From Cercis canadensis (lineage: Eukaryota > Streptophyta > Magnoliopsida > Fabales > Fabaceae), in the NCBI GenBank assembly GCA_003255065.1, contig QAOA01006013.1, forward strand, positions 1,108,885-1,172,884: a stretch of 64,000 nt of DNA, in the 5' to 3' direction. Positions 44,600-57,618 of the stretch are shown here, piece by piece. Every line of letters starts with the position of its first letter. The stretch's first letter is position 1. A program made the position numbers and the translations under genes. The notes under the pieces were generated by a model. It was not told the origin of the DNA and made no database searches. It saw only the letters and a list, made by a program, of their open reading frames with translations.

Positions 44600-47500
44600 A
44601 GACAAAAATGAAAACCACCTGAATTAGTACTTCATTGTGAGAGAGATAGGAAAAGGGTTAGGGATTGGGTGTTGCATGCTTGTTCTCTGTCACCATCTTA
44701 TGTGACTGAGTTCTGATGAGTTGCCTAGTCTTTTATAGAGCTCCCACATGATGGTATAGTTTGTTTGTTTGTTCGTTTTCGTTTTGGTCTGCTCTTGAGG
44801 CTGAGGCTGAGGGATAGGTTTCGGAAGAATGGTAGTTTAAGAAATAAGGAGCCTTCAGAAATGGTTCTCCTTGTGGTCCATGGGCTTTCTCCGGTCACTT
44901 TCAAGTTCTCAACTAATATGTGGGGTTTCTATCATTTTCAGCCCTTCTCAAGTTAATGTCATAAACAGATATACATTATTGTCTCATAATGTTATCTACC
45001 CCTTATGTATGCATATGGCAAATATGGATTGTAAATAAAAGAAAATGGAATATTGGGATTTTTTTTTTAAAAGCCTTAGAGAGTAGTATACATTACTGGC
45101 CCGGCTTGAATGATGGTGCATTAATTATTAATTAAAAGTAAAGATACATATTTTTTAGGAGCATGTAATGCGGTTTGGTTTAACGTTGATTTAATTGATA
45201 TTTTGTTTTTTCATTTGTTTGATATTGAATTTTTAACATAAACACACACATAATTAATGTTTAAAGATGTCCTAAAAAGTTAGGATCCCAAGTTTGAATA
45301 TTCTTCTCATATTCTTATCTCAAAAATCTAGAGTTATCTTTTCAAAAAATAAATAAAATATATTAATTTTTTATATGAAAAATATTGAATTTTTATACCA
45401 TATGATATTTCATTTTTCTCAATAGTTGATCACTTAAACTTTTTATCATAGAGATTATGTGTTTAAATCTCATTATGACCGGATAAGATAATATTTTGAT
45501 AAAAAATAAGCTATTGTTAGCATGTATATTCCAATCAAAAAAGAACACTCAATTCCAATTGAGAAATCAAAACTCAAGTTTTCAATCATTAAAATTTAAG
45601 AGGATATTTTTTCATGGAAAGGGAAGGAATATAAACAAAAATTATATTGAAAATGTGAGAATTAGAGTAGCAAAAAATAAAAATGAAATTATTGTTAGCA
45701 TATTATACTTTGTTGGATGTCTACAAAAAAGGTGTAAATCTTTAAAGATAAAGTGGTTAACTTTCATAATGACGCCTTTGATGGCCATTGGAGACACGAA
45801 CGTTGGATTGTGTACCTTTTTCATATGCTTGTCATTCAATTACAGCCTCAAATTTTTTTGCCCTAATATATTCGACACCAACCGTAGCCTATATAATCTG
45901 TTTAAAATTATAAGTAGTAATTAATAGTATTAATTGTTTTTATAAAAAAAAAAAAAGCAGGTAAACTCTACACTTCAACCAAAGCCAAAGAAAATAAAAG
46001 ACAAATTATTCCATATGTGCAAAGCTTTAGGATATTATTATACATGTGCAGGTGGCTGGCTAAATTAGGATTAATTAATTTATTTGTGTTGTACTGATTT
46101 AATTATAGGATTTGACTTCGAATGCTTTTTTCGGTGATTGCAACTGAAGATCGATGGATGCTATATATACTTATACTTATGCTGAATAGAAATATTTATT
46201 TTTTCCAACAGAAAGAAAAAAGTTTTTTCTTTCATAAAAGTGCTTCGCTTTAAGAAGTAAATTGGTGAAAAGTTTGAAGAAAGTGAAAAAAAAAACAAAA
46301 AAGAACCAGGTAAAAAGCTTTTCAATGTTACTTTGCAAAGGGGCTTTTGACTTTTGAAGGATTTACAAAAAAATTGAAATAATACAGCGTAAAGGCGGTT
46401 TAATGAACATATTTACACAAGTAACGTATTTGCTGTCCATTCCCTCAATAAATTAAAAAGAAAAACGTTTTTTTTTTATGTTGTTTGTGGATAATAATTT
46501 AATTGATCACTTAATTGCTTTCAAGGTTAATGAAGTTTTATGACTTGAAATATAATTATGAAATTAATTTTTAATTTTTATAATAGATATGAATATGATT
46601 ACATATTTGTGAGTGAAAGTATGTTTTACCCTCGATTTGATATTTGAATGTCAGTTATACATACAGTTTACTTGTTGAAATTTACTTTTATCATGTGATT
46701 TTTTTTTATTTTTTTGTGTGAATTATCATGTGATCCTTCTATCAAAGGCTTTTATATTATAGCACAGTTTTGATGAAACTTTCAGTTGATATAAAAATTC
46801 AGTTTTAATATATCATGACCTTGATGACTAAAATATTTTTTACGTACCCTTAATGATTATTAGCTAAATTAACAATATTGAGACAATAAATTAATCTGAA
46901 CTCCGAAAATTGTATATGGGAAATGCATGAGAAAATAAATAAATATTTGAATAAAAAAATTTTAAAAATAAATTTGAGATGTTTCATCGTTGGAAATACT
47001 ATTATGTGACGGTGATGCTATAATTTTAAACGTGCAAATTGCAGCAGAGGTTTTACGTAGGATGGGTTGGCACTTGCAGAATGCATATGTAAAATACTTA
47101 TAAATTGTATAATAAAACGTCCTTAATAGAAGGTTGCAATAGATCGCACCGTCACTGGGTAAAGATCATGTGGAGTTGTTAGAGTAAATGAGTAAAATCA
47201 TGTACTGCGTTTAATAATAAACAATAATCAAGATCATGTGTAGGTAGCGTGGGACGTCATAGTTTGACCTAAAAGGGCCAAAAAAAAACAAACGGCAAAG
47301 ATAACCAACGCCAAAACAATAATATGAAAAAAAAATCATCGACAATCCCACCACTGAAGCACCGTGCAATGAACCATGACTTCTAGCGGGAGAAAATGAA
47401 GTGCACCGCCCAACACAATGGGGTTTTCTAATTTAAACGAAAATAGTGTTCAGCGGTTCAGCCAACGTATTGAATCGGCTGCCTAGTGCCCATACGAGCC

Positions 47501-48560
47501 CGGGGAATAAGCCCGCTAAGCTTTGCCCACCAATAAACTAATTAAATTTCGCATTATATTATTATAAACAGAAAAAAACATGTTTGTCATCAAATCTCAA
47601 CTTATGATTGTTATGGTCAAACACAATAAAAACCTTGATAATTTAGAAAGAGATAAATTTAGTCTTATTTAAGTCTAATAGACTTGTGATATCATACTCA
47701 ATGGTGTCTTTTAAAAAAACAAGTAGCATCCGTTAACAATTTTGTTAAGTCTTTTAAAAATTAAATTTGATATGGACTTAATTGGGAACAATAATTTAAC
47801 AAGGACCCAATTAAAAATTCAATTTGTAAAAAACTAAAATGATTGGAGTGTTTACTTAGGATTTTAACCATTAGTAGAAGTAATATTTCAAAATCATAGC
47901 TTGTTAACTTTAATTTTTAAATATTATTTTGTGTAAAGAGTATTTTGAGACTATTATTTTGTCAATGAAAAATCTTAAATATATGACTCTTTTTTTGCGA
48001 GAAGAGCATTGTGATAAACTTATTTACTATTTAATTGTTTATAACTTGTCAGTTTTAATTAAAATTAAGAAAGTGCTTAATTATGAAATATTATTTATTT
48101 TCAAAAAGTTTAAGTTTTTTTATTAAGGTATTATTTGGAGATTCATATAAAAAGAAACAATTTATAAGTGAAATTAACTATCTCTTCAGTAGAGTAAATA
48201 TAATTTTTTAACTGATTAATTACTAATATTTATTATATACCCAAAAATTTGTGATTATTACTTTTTGGGTAGGATAATCGTAGTCTTATTGTATTGACTT
48301 ATTAGGAACTTCCGGTTGCAGCTGCGCCGAGCCAAGAAACAAGAAAGTGGGCTTGGTGTCGGTAAAAGGCAGGTACAATCAATGTGTTCCGTACGTCGCT
48401 TTCACCATCCTACGTGCTACGCTGCTACTCACTCAAATCAAAAAGGTGAAAATTGAAATTGAAATTGAAATTCTACCACACAAAAACAAAATAAAAGCAT
48501 CTGAATCTTCTTGTCTTCCTTCTTACTTTTCTTACTACTTTCATAATAGTTAATTTATTC
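44600..48560. other. Long AT-rich intergenic region; no gene recognised
   Basis: Mostly AT-rich sequence with homopolymer runs. A 142-codon open frame at 45496-45924 (plus) is Lys/Asn/Phe-rich, as expected by chance at this composition, and has no recognisable domain. The section 47380-47530 is more balanced in composition and may be a transposon relic. A (GAAATT) run of four units lies near 48450-48475. Confidence 0.5.
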
Positions 48561-49424
48561 AAACTTCACTAATACTAATCAATTTCATAGCATTAATTGC
48601 TTTCTCACTACCATAACCGGATCCAAATACCATAACGCCTCTCTATCCTTTCTCAGTTTCTCTATCATCCGCTTACTCTCACTTTGCATGACAAATATCG
48701 TCTCCTGGAGTGTTTTTTTGTCTTCAGAGATAGCTCCATTCTATTCGATTTAGTTCGTCTTTTTCTGCGCTTTGTGTTTCATCGCTGAAATTCGGTAAAC
48801 TTCAAACGACGTCGTTTGCGTTTTCTGTCTGATGCTTGCCCAATGATTCGTGTGGGAAAACCAGTCAGAAACCCAGTTATTATTTGTTCTGCCTTCGCTG
48901 AATTTTAGGACTTCCCTGAATAATCAACCTTGATTTTCTTTTCGTTTTCTAGCGTTAATACTTAATACGAGTCACTAGTTGACTCGTTGAGGTGGGAGGC
49001 TTGACTCGTTTCTTGTTCTTCTTTGTCGCTGTCTGGTTCGAAATTGTCGCTTCACTCAGAACGAGTTCACTCTGTTTCTTTTTTTTTTTTTTTAAAAAAA
49101 AAATATTTTTATGTAGATCATCTTCTCAGAGGACCATTTTTCTGTTTCGTGGCCTCTTTTGTTCTTGATGGTACTGTTTGCCCCCTCTAACCAAGACTTA
49201 AGCAAAAAGAAGGAACTTCATACTTTTTGTCCAGTTCTGTTAGTACATGCTTCGGAGTATGCTTATAGATTATAGACCCACATATTTTAATTATTTTGTT
49301 TCTGAGAATTGGCAAGTGGGATTCTCACTGTTAATTTATGCAGATTAGAAGGCTTGGACATCACTTATGATCTTTGAATGCTGAGTGGATTGACCTCGAA
49401 TTTCGATTATTGTGTGGAGTAGTC
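48561..49424 (+). other. Presumed leader of the VAP27 gene with leader intron
   Basis: Pyrimidine-rich sequence from about 48590 (CTCTCTATCCTTTCTCAGTTTC) is typical of a plant leader. An acceptor TTTATGCAG ends at 49343 and the exon continues to the ATG at 49425. The matching donor is not certain; several GT sites between 48795 and 49100 are possible. Confidence 0.45.
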
Positions 49425-52400
49425 ATGAGCAAACCACTTCTTGAAATTGAACCCAAGGAACTGAAATTTATATGTGAGTAAATGTTTAATAAGTTGTGTG
49501 TGGTCATTCTTTCTAGAAGCTCCTTGCTTACCATTGAGTATGATTATATTTGTTTGTTTTTGCTTAGCAGATTCATTCTAGTTGGAATGTATTCTATAAA
49601 ACAGGTTGTGGTTTGTGCTGCAGATTTTCACTTTTGTATTTAAATTTACAAATTTAAAGGTTAAGCTAGACAATTTTTTTTTTTTTTTTTTTTTTCNTTT
49701 TTTTTTTTTTCTCATTCTTATGTAAAGCTTATAGCTGACTGGGAGAATCAAAATATTAAACCTTTACCTATGTCCAGTTTATTTGAAACTAAACCAACCA
49801 GGATTCTGAAATAAATTGCAAGGATATTTTATGAATACTGTTACCAAATGTTACTAGTTCCTCCTTGGTGGGTGGCCTCTATAGTCAGACATGTTGCTTG
49901 AAGATGGCTAATTAAGTTCGAAATGTCTCTTTTGTTTCATTCGTTCATTTGTAATTTTTGTTAATTATAATATTATAAGGAGTTTACTCACTCAAGATTC
50001 AAATGGTGATACGTAGATATTAGCATCTTTTCTGTTAGCTCCAGATATTGTGTATTCTGTATATTATGCTTTCCATCTATTTATACATGTACAACAGCAG
50101 TAGATAAGGAGGGTAGTTACACTAAAGCTAAGAGTAAAGATGCTAATCTCTAAATCTGAGCGAGTAAACTCCTCTACATATACAACCTATTGACCGACAT
50201 GGCCTCAATATTTTGTTTTTTATAGTTGAATTGAAGAAGCAAAGCTCATGCTCAGTTCAATTGACTAATAACACCTACCAGTATGTTGCTTTCAAGGTGC
50301 GAGCACCTTTCGTTTTTTTCCCCTATTCCTCAATTTTCTGATTGTTAACATGGAAATTCTTTTTACTAAGTTGTAATACTGATGCATATAATATTGGCAG
50401 GTCAAGACAACATCACCCAAGAAATATTCAGTGCGACCAAATGTTGGGGTTCTCATGCCAAAATCTAGTTGTGACTTCATTGGTAAAACTTTATCTTTTA
50501 TTTGCGTTTTATGTTATTTTTAGATCTTTGATTCTAATGGTTTAGTTGCATAGAATCACTGTAAAATGGAAATTATTGGTATTAGAAAGAGGTACTTTGT
50601 GGTCCATTGATTCAATTACATCATACGCATAATTAAAACTTTTTAGACTATCATTTATGATGGGTTGATTTTTGGATGGATGCCACATATGTAAATGAAA
50701 GTGGCAATTTATGCCAGAGTGATAAAAAGAGTTGTGGTTGTTGTTTAAAATTTTCTTTTACTACTTCACATAGATCTTCAAATTTTCAAACTCAACTCAA
50801 CCTTGTAGGTAGCAATTTTGCCAACGAAGATATTCATCTCAAAGTAATTTGGGAATGAATAAGTATCTTCAGAAATATCTGTTGTCCAATAACAACAGGA
50901 GATGAATCTACAAACTTGATGATAAGTTAATATCGTCAAGTGATTTCAAATGAAATTTTCTGTTACTAATGATTTGTGTAAACTGAAATTTTTTTTTTTT
51001 CTCATGGATATTGGAGTCAGCTCACGAGTATTGGTGATAGGTTTCTGGAAAAATGCCTCCTTTTTTCCCCTCTTGATTGACTGGTCATTGAGGTTTTGCA
51101 CTAATTTTGGTTGCTATGAAAAAAAAAAAAAAAAACCCACTAATATTAGCCTCTATTCTTTGTACATTTGATCAAACTAGTTACGATGCAAGCTCAAAAA
51201 GTAGCACCAGCAGATTTGGAGTGCAAGGATAAGTTCTTAATTCAGAGCACTACTGTTCCTGTTGGAACAACTGATGAAGATGTTACTTCTAGCATGGTAT
51301 GTCTATGTATTAGGCTGTGATTTTGTACTCTGGCAACTTTAATTACTGATCTAACGTTATTTTTTTAATTGACAGTTTGTCAAAGATGACAGCAGATATG
51401 TTGAAGAAAACAAGCTGAAAGTGGTTCTGATCAGCCCGCCCCATTCACCAGAACTCTCTCCTATCAATGGAGCCTTTAAGAAGGGGATTGCTCATGAAAA
51501 GCACCGGATATTTAGTAGAGATGAAGTCCTTTCCCAAGAACACATGGTTAGAGATAACTTAATTGTTGATTTTTGGATCTATATTCTTTCCCTCTCATCA
51601 TCTCTGTCTCTTTCATCTAAATATTTGAAATTCTTGATAAGTTCCTTAAATTTGTTAATTAACTATGTGTAGGCTTCACCAATTATTATTTGTGGATAAT
51701 TTTGGTATTTCATAAAACAATATGATTTAGAGTAGTCCTTTCTCCCCCTTCCCTGTTTCCCTGAATCCTGTGGGGAAGTATTTTTTGGAACACATTATCA
51801 GTTCCTTTTCGGTTGTTGTTGTTGCCTTTAGTTCTCTTGTCCATGCACGTGTGTGGGGATTATCAATTTACTAGTAGAATTCATACTTGTTGAATTTTCC
51901 TTTCTAATGCTATATGCTTTTCCTGGAATATGTCAGGTTGTTAAGGGTGCAGAGCATAAGATGGCTGATGAGGAGTTAAAGCATGAAGAAGAAATGGAGT
52001 TGAAGCCAGAAGATGTAGCTTGTCAGGTTGTTAAGGATGCAGAGCAGAAGATGGCTAATGAGGAGTTACAGCATGAAAAAGAAATGGAGTTGAAGCCTGA
52101 ACAAGCCGTAGCTTGTCAGGTTGTTAAGGATGCAGGTAATGCAGAGCATCGGATGGTTAATGAGGAGTTAAAGCATGCAAGAGAAATGGAGTTGAAGCCA
52201 GAACAAGATTTGGTGTTAAAGACTGTGAAGGATTTAGAGGAACTGAAGCCAGAAAAAGATGTGGGATTGAACACAGTGAAGGATGTAGAGGAACTAAAGC
52301 CAGAAAAAAAAGCAGAGTTAGAAGTGTCAAAGAGTGTAGAGGAGTTGAAACTGATTGAAGTTATTGAAGAGATGAACTTAAAGCTAAATGAACTTGAGTC

Positions 52401-53245
52401 AAAACTAAATGAGGTCTGTCATCCTACAATTCTAGTGTCAATTATTTTTTGTTGGCTTATATATGTGCTTGTCAATTGCCCTGCAAATGCGTATTGAAGC
52501 ATCGGTCAACCGTGTCGAGAATTTGGTTATTAATGCCTTAATTAGCACTATTTCCAGTTGTGTTTTCTTTTGAGGGGTTGGAGTGACAGTTAGACCCCTC
52601 TCACTCTCATCTTAATAATTGTTGGCATATATGGTTGAAGTAAATGGTTAGTGGTTAACCGACTTTTACATGATTATAAATATCCATGGAGCTTGTTTGA
52701 TCTTTATGTACATTGATTTCTCCTTCCCTTTCTCTTGATTGGATGGCATGCAAGTGTTGGAACTAGACTACAATTTGTTTTATGTTATAAAATTGCAAGT
52801 TAAGAAAAAGCCATAAGAGAGACTGCAACGGCTTTTCCTTGGTCTGTCTTGGTCAAACTAAAATGATGATTAATTTTCTGGCTTCCTTTGCAGGCTGGAG
52901 TGACAATATCAAAGCTAACAGAGGAGAGGAGGCTTAGCAGTCAAGAGATTAGAATCTTGCAAGAAAAACTAGTAAGATTAAGAACCGCTGTCTTCTTTTA
53001 CTCATTGTCTTTTTGTTGTCTTCAGTTCTGCCATAATCCCTGATATGCTTTGTTTAATTTGCGTATCGCTCTGTGGAATTGAACGTACATGTGACTGTAA
53101 TTGCTTGTTAAGCTGGCTTGTTTTTTATTTGCAGGCAGATCTGAGTAAGATAGGTGTGAGAAAAGTTCAAGTAGGATTCCCCCTTCTGTATGTCTGCATG
53201 GTGGCGCTTATCTCTGTCTTCCTTGGATACGGTTTACACTGTTGA
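49425..53245 (+). CDS. VAP27-family ER membrane protein (vesicle-associated protein 2-type)
   Basis: Eight exons (49425-49473, 50226-50296, 50401-50482, 51181-51296, 51376-51546, 51937-52413, 52894-52971, 53135-53245) give 384 residues. Residues 6 to about 125 are an MSP domain: LEIEPKELKFIFELKKQSSC, YVAFKVKTTSPKKYSVRPNVG and DFIVTMQAQK are classic VAP blocks, the surface that binds FFAT motifs. A long, highly charged linker follows with three near-identical repeats, then a short coiled coil (KLTEERRLSSQEIRILQEKL). A C-terminal membrane anchor follows (about 361-384, VGFPLLYVCMVALISVFLGY). VAP27 proteins anchor the ER to the plasma membrane, cytoskeleton and other organelles. The tail-anchored layout matches Arabidopsis VAP2-1/2-2. 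All introns are GT-AG; intron 1 contains a MITE-like element. Confidence 0.93.
49978..50173. mobile_element. MITE-like element in VAP27 intron 1
   Basis: A 196-bp segment starts AGGAGTTTACTCACTCAAGA and ends with the inverted version (minus strand AGGAGTTTACTCGCTCAGAT). Further inside, TTAGCATCTTT matches its inverted partner AAAGATGCTAA. It contains no coding sequence. No convincing target duplication is seen, so the superfamily is open. Confidence 0.7.
51937..52209 (+). repeat. Three tandem 90-93-bp repeats in the VAP27 linker exon
   Basis: Units 51937-52026, 52027-52119 and 52120-52209 encode VVKxAExKMAxEELxHExEM followed by ELKPE and related residues (30, 31 and 30 residues). Two shorter units built on TVKDxEELKPEK follow at about 52216-52320. 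All stay in frame. Confidence 0.9.
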
Positions 53246-55113
53246 TACTTGGGGGTTTATCTGCATGAATCTGCTAACATTTTGAATTGCTTCAAGTATA
53301 CTAGTAGCAGAAGCTTAGGCATAATTTTATAGATGTGCAAGGGGATCTATACTTGAGGGTAAGTTATGTTGTTTCTGACTGACCTATCAAGAATAAAATC
53401 ATCAATATCCTTGCTTGTGTATATGCAAAATTAGACAATTACCCAGAGGAAAATATTGTAAAAGGTAACAAATAATATGAGATATATAGCAGTTAGGTAA
53501 ATGCCTTTTGTGATTATTAGAAACTGTGGTCTGCTTTTTGAGTTAGTATCGCTTTCTTTTCTTTCTTAGTGGTTTTGATCGTATTCGTATCGCTGAGGAA
53601 ATACTCATAATTGACGGTGGCATAACTGAAGACCAGCAGTGAGTTTGCGAAGCGCCCCCCTCCCCATTCCCCAGCGTTCAGCTTGCTTCAATCATCATAT
53701 CAATATCTTATCATATTTATATCCAAATCTAATGCCTTTGTATTTAAGTATGTAAAGCACCTTTCAGTGTCTCACCAATCACCATCTCATAGTCGTGCTG
53801 ATTGTTGGAAGACTTGTGATGGATGCCCATTTAATCAAACACAAAAGACATGAGCAAAAATGCGTGTTATATTCCACCTGATTGTGGGGATTATTGTCAT
53901 GGTTGCGACTTGTGACACTGGCCGCTTCAATGGTCAATGTATCTTATTTTTGGTTATCCTCCGGTGTTCGGGTTTTGTCTGACTAATCCGGATTCGAGCT
54001 GGGAATGACCATAAAGACAACAAAACTCTCACAATTGACGCAACTGCATATTCAAGGCTCAAACTCGAGACTCTTGGTTAAGTTAGAATATCTTCTTATT
54101 ATATGATTTACACGTTTGTTGATAATGGTCAATGTATCTAAACCTTAAAGTTACAACTGTTTTTAGCAATTACCCTAGTCACAATAATCAAGGGATACGA
54201 TAAAGGATATGCTTCAACTATATAGTTGAGAAAATATGGCATCGGCCTTTAAATAATGATAAAGTGAGCCTTGTTTTGCTTTACAAACGTTTCTTTATGC
54301 TAAGAACAAATATTTGCTTAGTAGTAATCACAAATTCACAATCGCAACGCAATCAACTCCCTCACCACATCCCTTCATTTAAGAGGACAAAAAAATACCT
54401 ACGATACCACCCCCCTCCCCCTTCCCACAATTTTTTTGTGACTGCCCTAAAGTTTTTGTGTAGAAACAATTGCTTATGCATTAATTTCGAAACAATTTAT
54501 TTTGTAAAATCAATTTTGGAGTTATTAACTTAATCTGAAGAGTGTTGCATCAAATGTTTTATTTTTTTTAGTTTAGATATTATAAAAAGAAGCCAGTTTT
54601 TAGTCTTCAAATAATGAAAGGGATATCAAAATACTTATAAAATTAGTGTTGTGTAGCATGTCGATATTTGAACCCAAAATTTTGAAAGAATAATTTTTCT
54701 ATACACCTCTAGAAAAATTAGTTCTCAAATTGAACCAAAAATAATAATAAAAACCGCACTCAGTAGTATTATTTTTATTAGTCACGATTTATTGGAGATA
54801 TCTCATAGACTTTTTTTCTTGGTCTAATATGGAATTTGATGCCTTTCTTGGTCTAATATGTCATTAACGGGCCTGAATTTTGCCCTTTTTCATGGCTCTA
54901 TGTCTGAGCCCAATAAGGTATCACGGGCCTCGGGGCCTCTAAAGCGACGGTTTGATGATTACAAATAACAATCCAAGAACAGATATTCGCCCCCGCAAAA
55001 GTAAATAGAAAAAAAGAAGACGAAGAAGAGGAATTTCAATTTGCAGCGTTAGTGCAGAGGTGTCCAGATCGGGGAGCGAGGAAGCAGAGTAAGAAATCAG
55101 AGTGAGAGAGAGA
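53246..55113. other. Intergenic region between VAP27 and TRS33 genes
   Basis: Begins with the VAP27 3' untranslated region. GGGCC motifs at 54865-54940 lie about 200 bases before the TRS33 start and may be promoter site II-like elements. Nothing else is recognised. Confidence 0.5.
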
Positions 55114-57618
55114 ATGGTAAGGGAAGTTTCAGAGAGTTGTGTGGATAGTGTACTAACGGAAATGGTTTCCTCTTATTGCAATCGATTCTACGCCAATAAG
55201 CCTGAGCTGGCTGCCCGCAGGATAGAGGCCATAGGTTATCAGGTTGGTCACCAGCTCTCTGAAAGGTATGCCCCTCTTACTTCTTTTCTAACCCTAATTT
55301 CACCTCATTGGCCCTCCTCCAAAATTTAATTACTTTTCACTTTTAGTTTCATAGATCTCCAAGTTTTACTCGGACCAACTTGTATGTTGAAAAAGTTTAA
55401 TATTTATTATCTTTATTAAGCTGTTTTAAGAAATGTAAAAAATTTTGATTCTGGGTTTTATATTTGGATCGTTTCGAACTTGAGGAGGCATATTGATATT
55501 TACTATTGGGCCTCACGAAAACCCAGTGAGTCAATTAGGTGGAAATCTCAGCTTGAGAAATTTAGCTTATAGTAATTAGGCTAATCAATTTGCTTGTATT
55601 CTACCCAACCTAATTCCTAGGTGTTGGAACAACAAGGGGGCAAGAGAATTGTTTAAGGCACCTAAAGGTTGTATGAATGCTTGGATTTTAATAGTGGATA
55701 TGTTCATGAATTAAACCTGTAATAAATTAAGTTTAGTCTGTATGTTAGACATAAAAGCATTACTATATAAATATTCATCTTTGAAAATATGTTACCTGCT
55801 ATAATCTCCGAGCTTTATGTTCTAAAAAGTACATTTCCCCCAGTATTCTGAAATTCATGGTATGCACAATGTGGACTCCGTCATCAACAATTATAGTGCA
55901 TTATTGTTGGTTCTGTATTTCTATGTCTCTAAAAGAAATTGGACTTCATGATGGATGTAGTTGGGCAAGAAGTCTGGCATTCAATTACTTCTGAAAGTAA
56001 TTCAAGTAGCTTAAAAAATACTTGGAAGTAGGAATGAGTCGAGTCCAGTTGCTTCTACTCGGATATTTTGGAGTGCAGATGATGAATTGTCTAATTTGTT
56101 TTATTATGGAATTTCTGCTATTAGTACTAGCATTAACACTAAATTCGCATACACATTGAGGAATAAAAATTATTCTTTGAAAATTGAAGCTGTGAGCAAA
56201 GATAAATAAAAGAATGACACCGTGATGAATATGGATGTGAAAAGAACCCTTTATGATTACTTAATGATATTGATTATTTTGTAGGATAGTTTTTAAAATA
56301 TTTAATTGTACATGGTGCCTCTGTGTATTTGATTATCATATAACTTCCGTGGTTAATTGGGAAAACTGTAGCATCTAACTCAGTACTTGTTATCAGGTAT
56401 ACCATGGAGCGGCCTAGGTTCAGTGATCATCTGGAGGCTATCAAGTTCATCTGCAAGGATTTCTGGTCTGAGCTCTTTAAGAAGCAAATAGACAACTTGA
56501 AGACAAACCATAGGGTGAGTTCAAGAGCTGAACTCAATAAAAGCTGTATATTTTTTCAACTACTGCTACCAAAATGGTGTTTAATTTATCTGCAGGGTAC
56601 ATTTGTACTTCAAGATAATAAGTTTCGCTGGCTTGCACGCATGTCAATTGATCCATCACTTGATAATGGCAGTTCAGTTGAAGATAATTCTGCTACTACA
56701 GGTGAAAGCAAGGCAGCGCAAGCAATGAGCATGCATCTTTATTTCCCATGTGGGATCATTAGAGGAGCTCTTTCAAACTTGGGAATTCCTTGTGCAGTTT
56801 CTGCAGATATATCGAACCTTCCAGCATGTGTGTATAGTATTTTCTTTTTTCTTCTCTCTTTCTCATTAAGAAGCTTGTCATGCAAAAAGTTCTTCTGATT
56901 TTAAGTGTTCTATGAATTTACAATTTATTCCCTGTGAAGCATCTTGACTGGATTTTGATTTGTAGCTTTATCTATCACATTTGATGATGGGTCAAGCCTG
57001 AATAAAAAAAGTTTGAAATCTCATACTAAACTTGGAAATTGTAATTCCCATGAGAGGTTTCCCAAGAATCCTTGTAAATCTGTTCACTGAACACCCCTAA
57101 AGGTTTCTAGTGGTAAAGTGGAATTGTTTGAATTTACTGGCCCCTGCAATAATTGGATCAATCTCAGAAGCTATAATTCTAAGCATTTGTTTCTCAAAAA
57201 TTTCTGAGTGTCTTGTGAATCTCCAAGGCACAAATTTATACAAATTTGTTTGTTCTCCCAGATATAGACATCAGAATTGGGCTTAATTTGACCCTGAATT
57301 GAGTGACTATTTCTGGTAAAATGCATCCTCATTCCCGTGGTCATATTATCAACGATTTAGCTCGATTTGAAATTTTAGCATCATTCATCAATTTGTCTCC
57401 ATCTAGAGAACAAACTGACCTTGGCTTAACGAACTTTTCTGATATAGTATGCGGATTACGTTGGTTTGCATCTTCAATACAGGTTTAAGTGTCTTTGTGC
57501 ATGATGTGAATTTATATGTTTGCATCTGAGACTTTTCTTTGCTGGCCTAATTTGCTCTAATCAATATCGTTTTGTACATCGTTGAACAGGTTCATTTGTG
57601 GTCCGCATAAAAGCCTGA
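55114..57618 (+). CDS. TRS33: TRAPP complex subunit TRS33 (TRAPPC6 homologue)
   Basis: Four exons (55114-55265, 56397-56514, 56596-56827, 57590-57618) join to 176 residues. The protein is a small BET3-like-fold subunit of the TRAPP tethering and GEF complexes that act on Rab GTPases at the Golgi. Visible family blocks are RIEAIGYQVGHQLSERY, EAIKFICKDFWSELFKKQID, NHRGTFVLQDNKFRWL and the C-terminus GIPCAVSADISNLPACSF followed by VVRIKA. A low-complexity insert of about 20 residues (DNGSSVEDNSATTGESKAAQ) sits between strands, as in other plant orthologues. All introns are GT-AG; the last exon is only 29 bases and its join is supported by the conserved ending. A GTG at 55102 in the same frame is not needed. 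Confidence 0.93.

Noticed and set aside
45496..45924. 142-codon plus-strand frame
   Set aside because: Composition is what AT-rich DNA gives by chance; no domain, no splice context, no conserved neighbour.
53570..53650. Possible C/D snoRNA (GCTGAGGA then ACTGAAG)
   Set aside because: The C-box does not match the RTGATGA consensus and no terminal stem is apparent.
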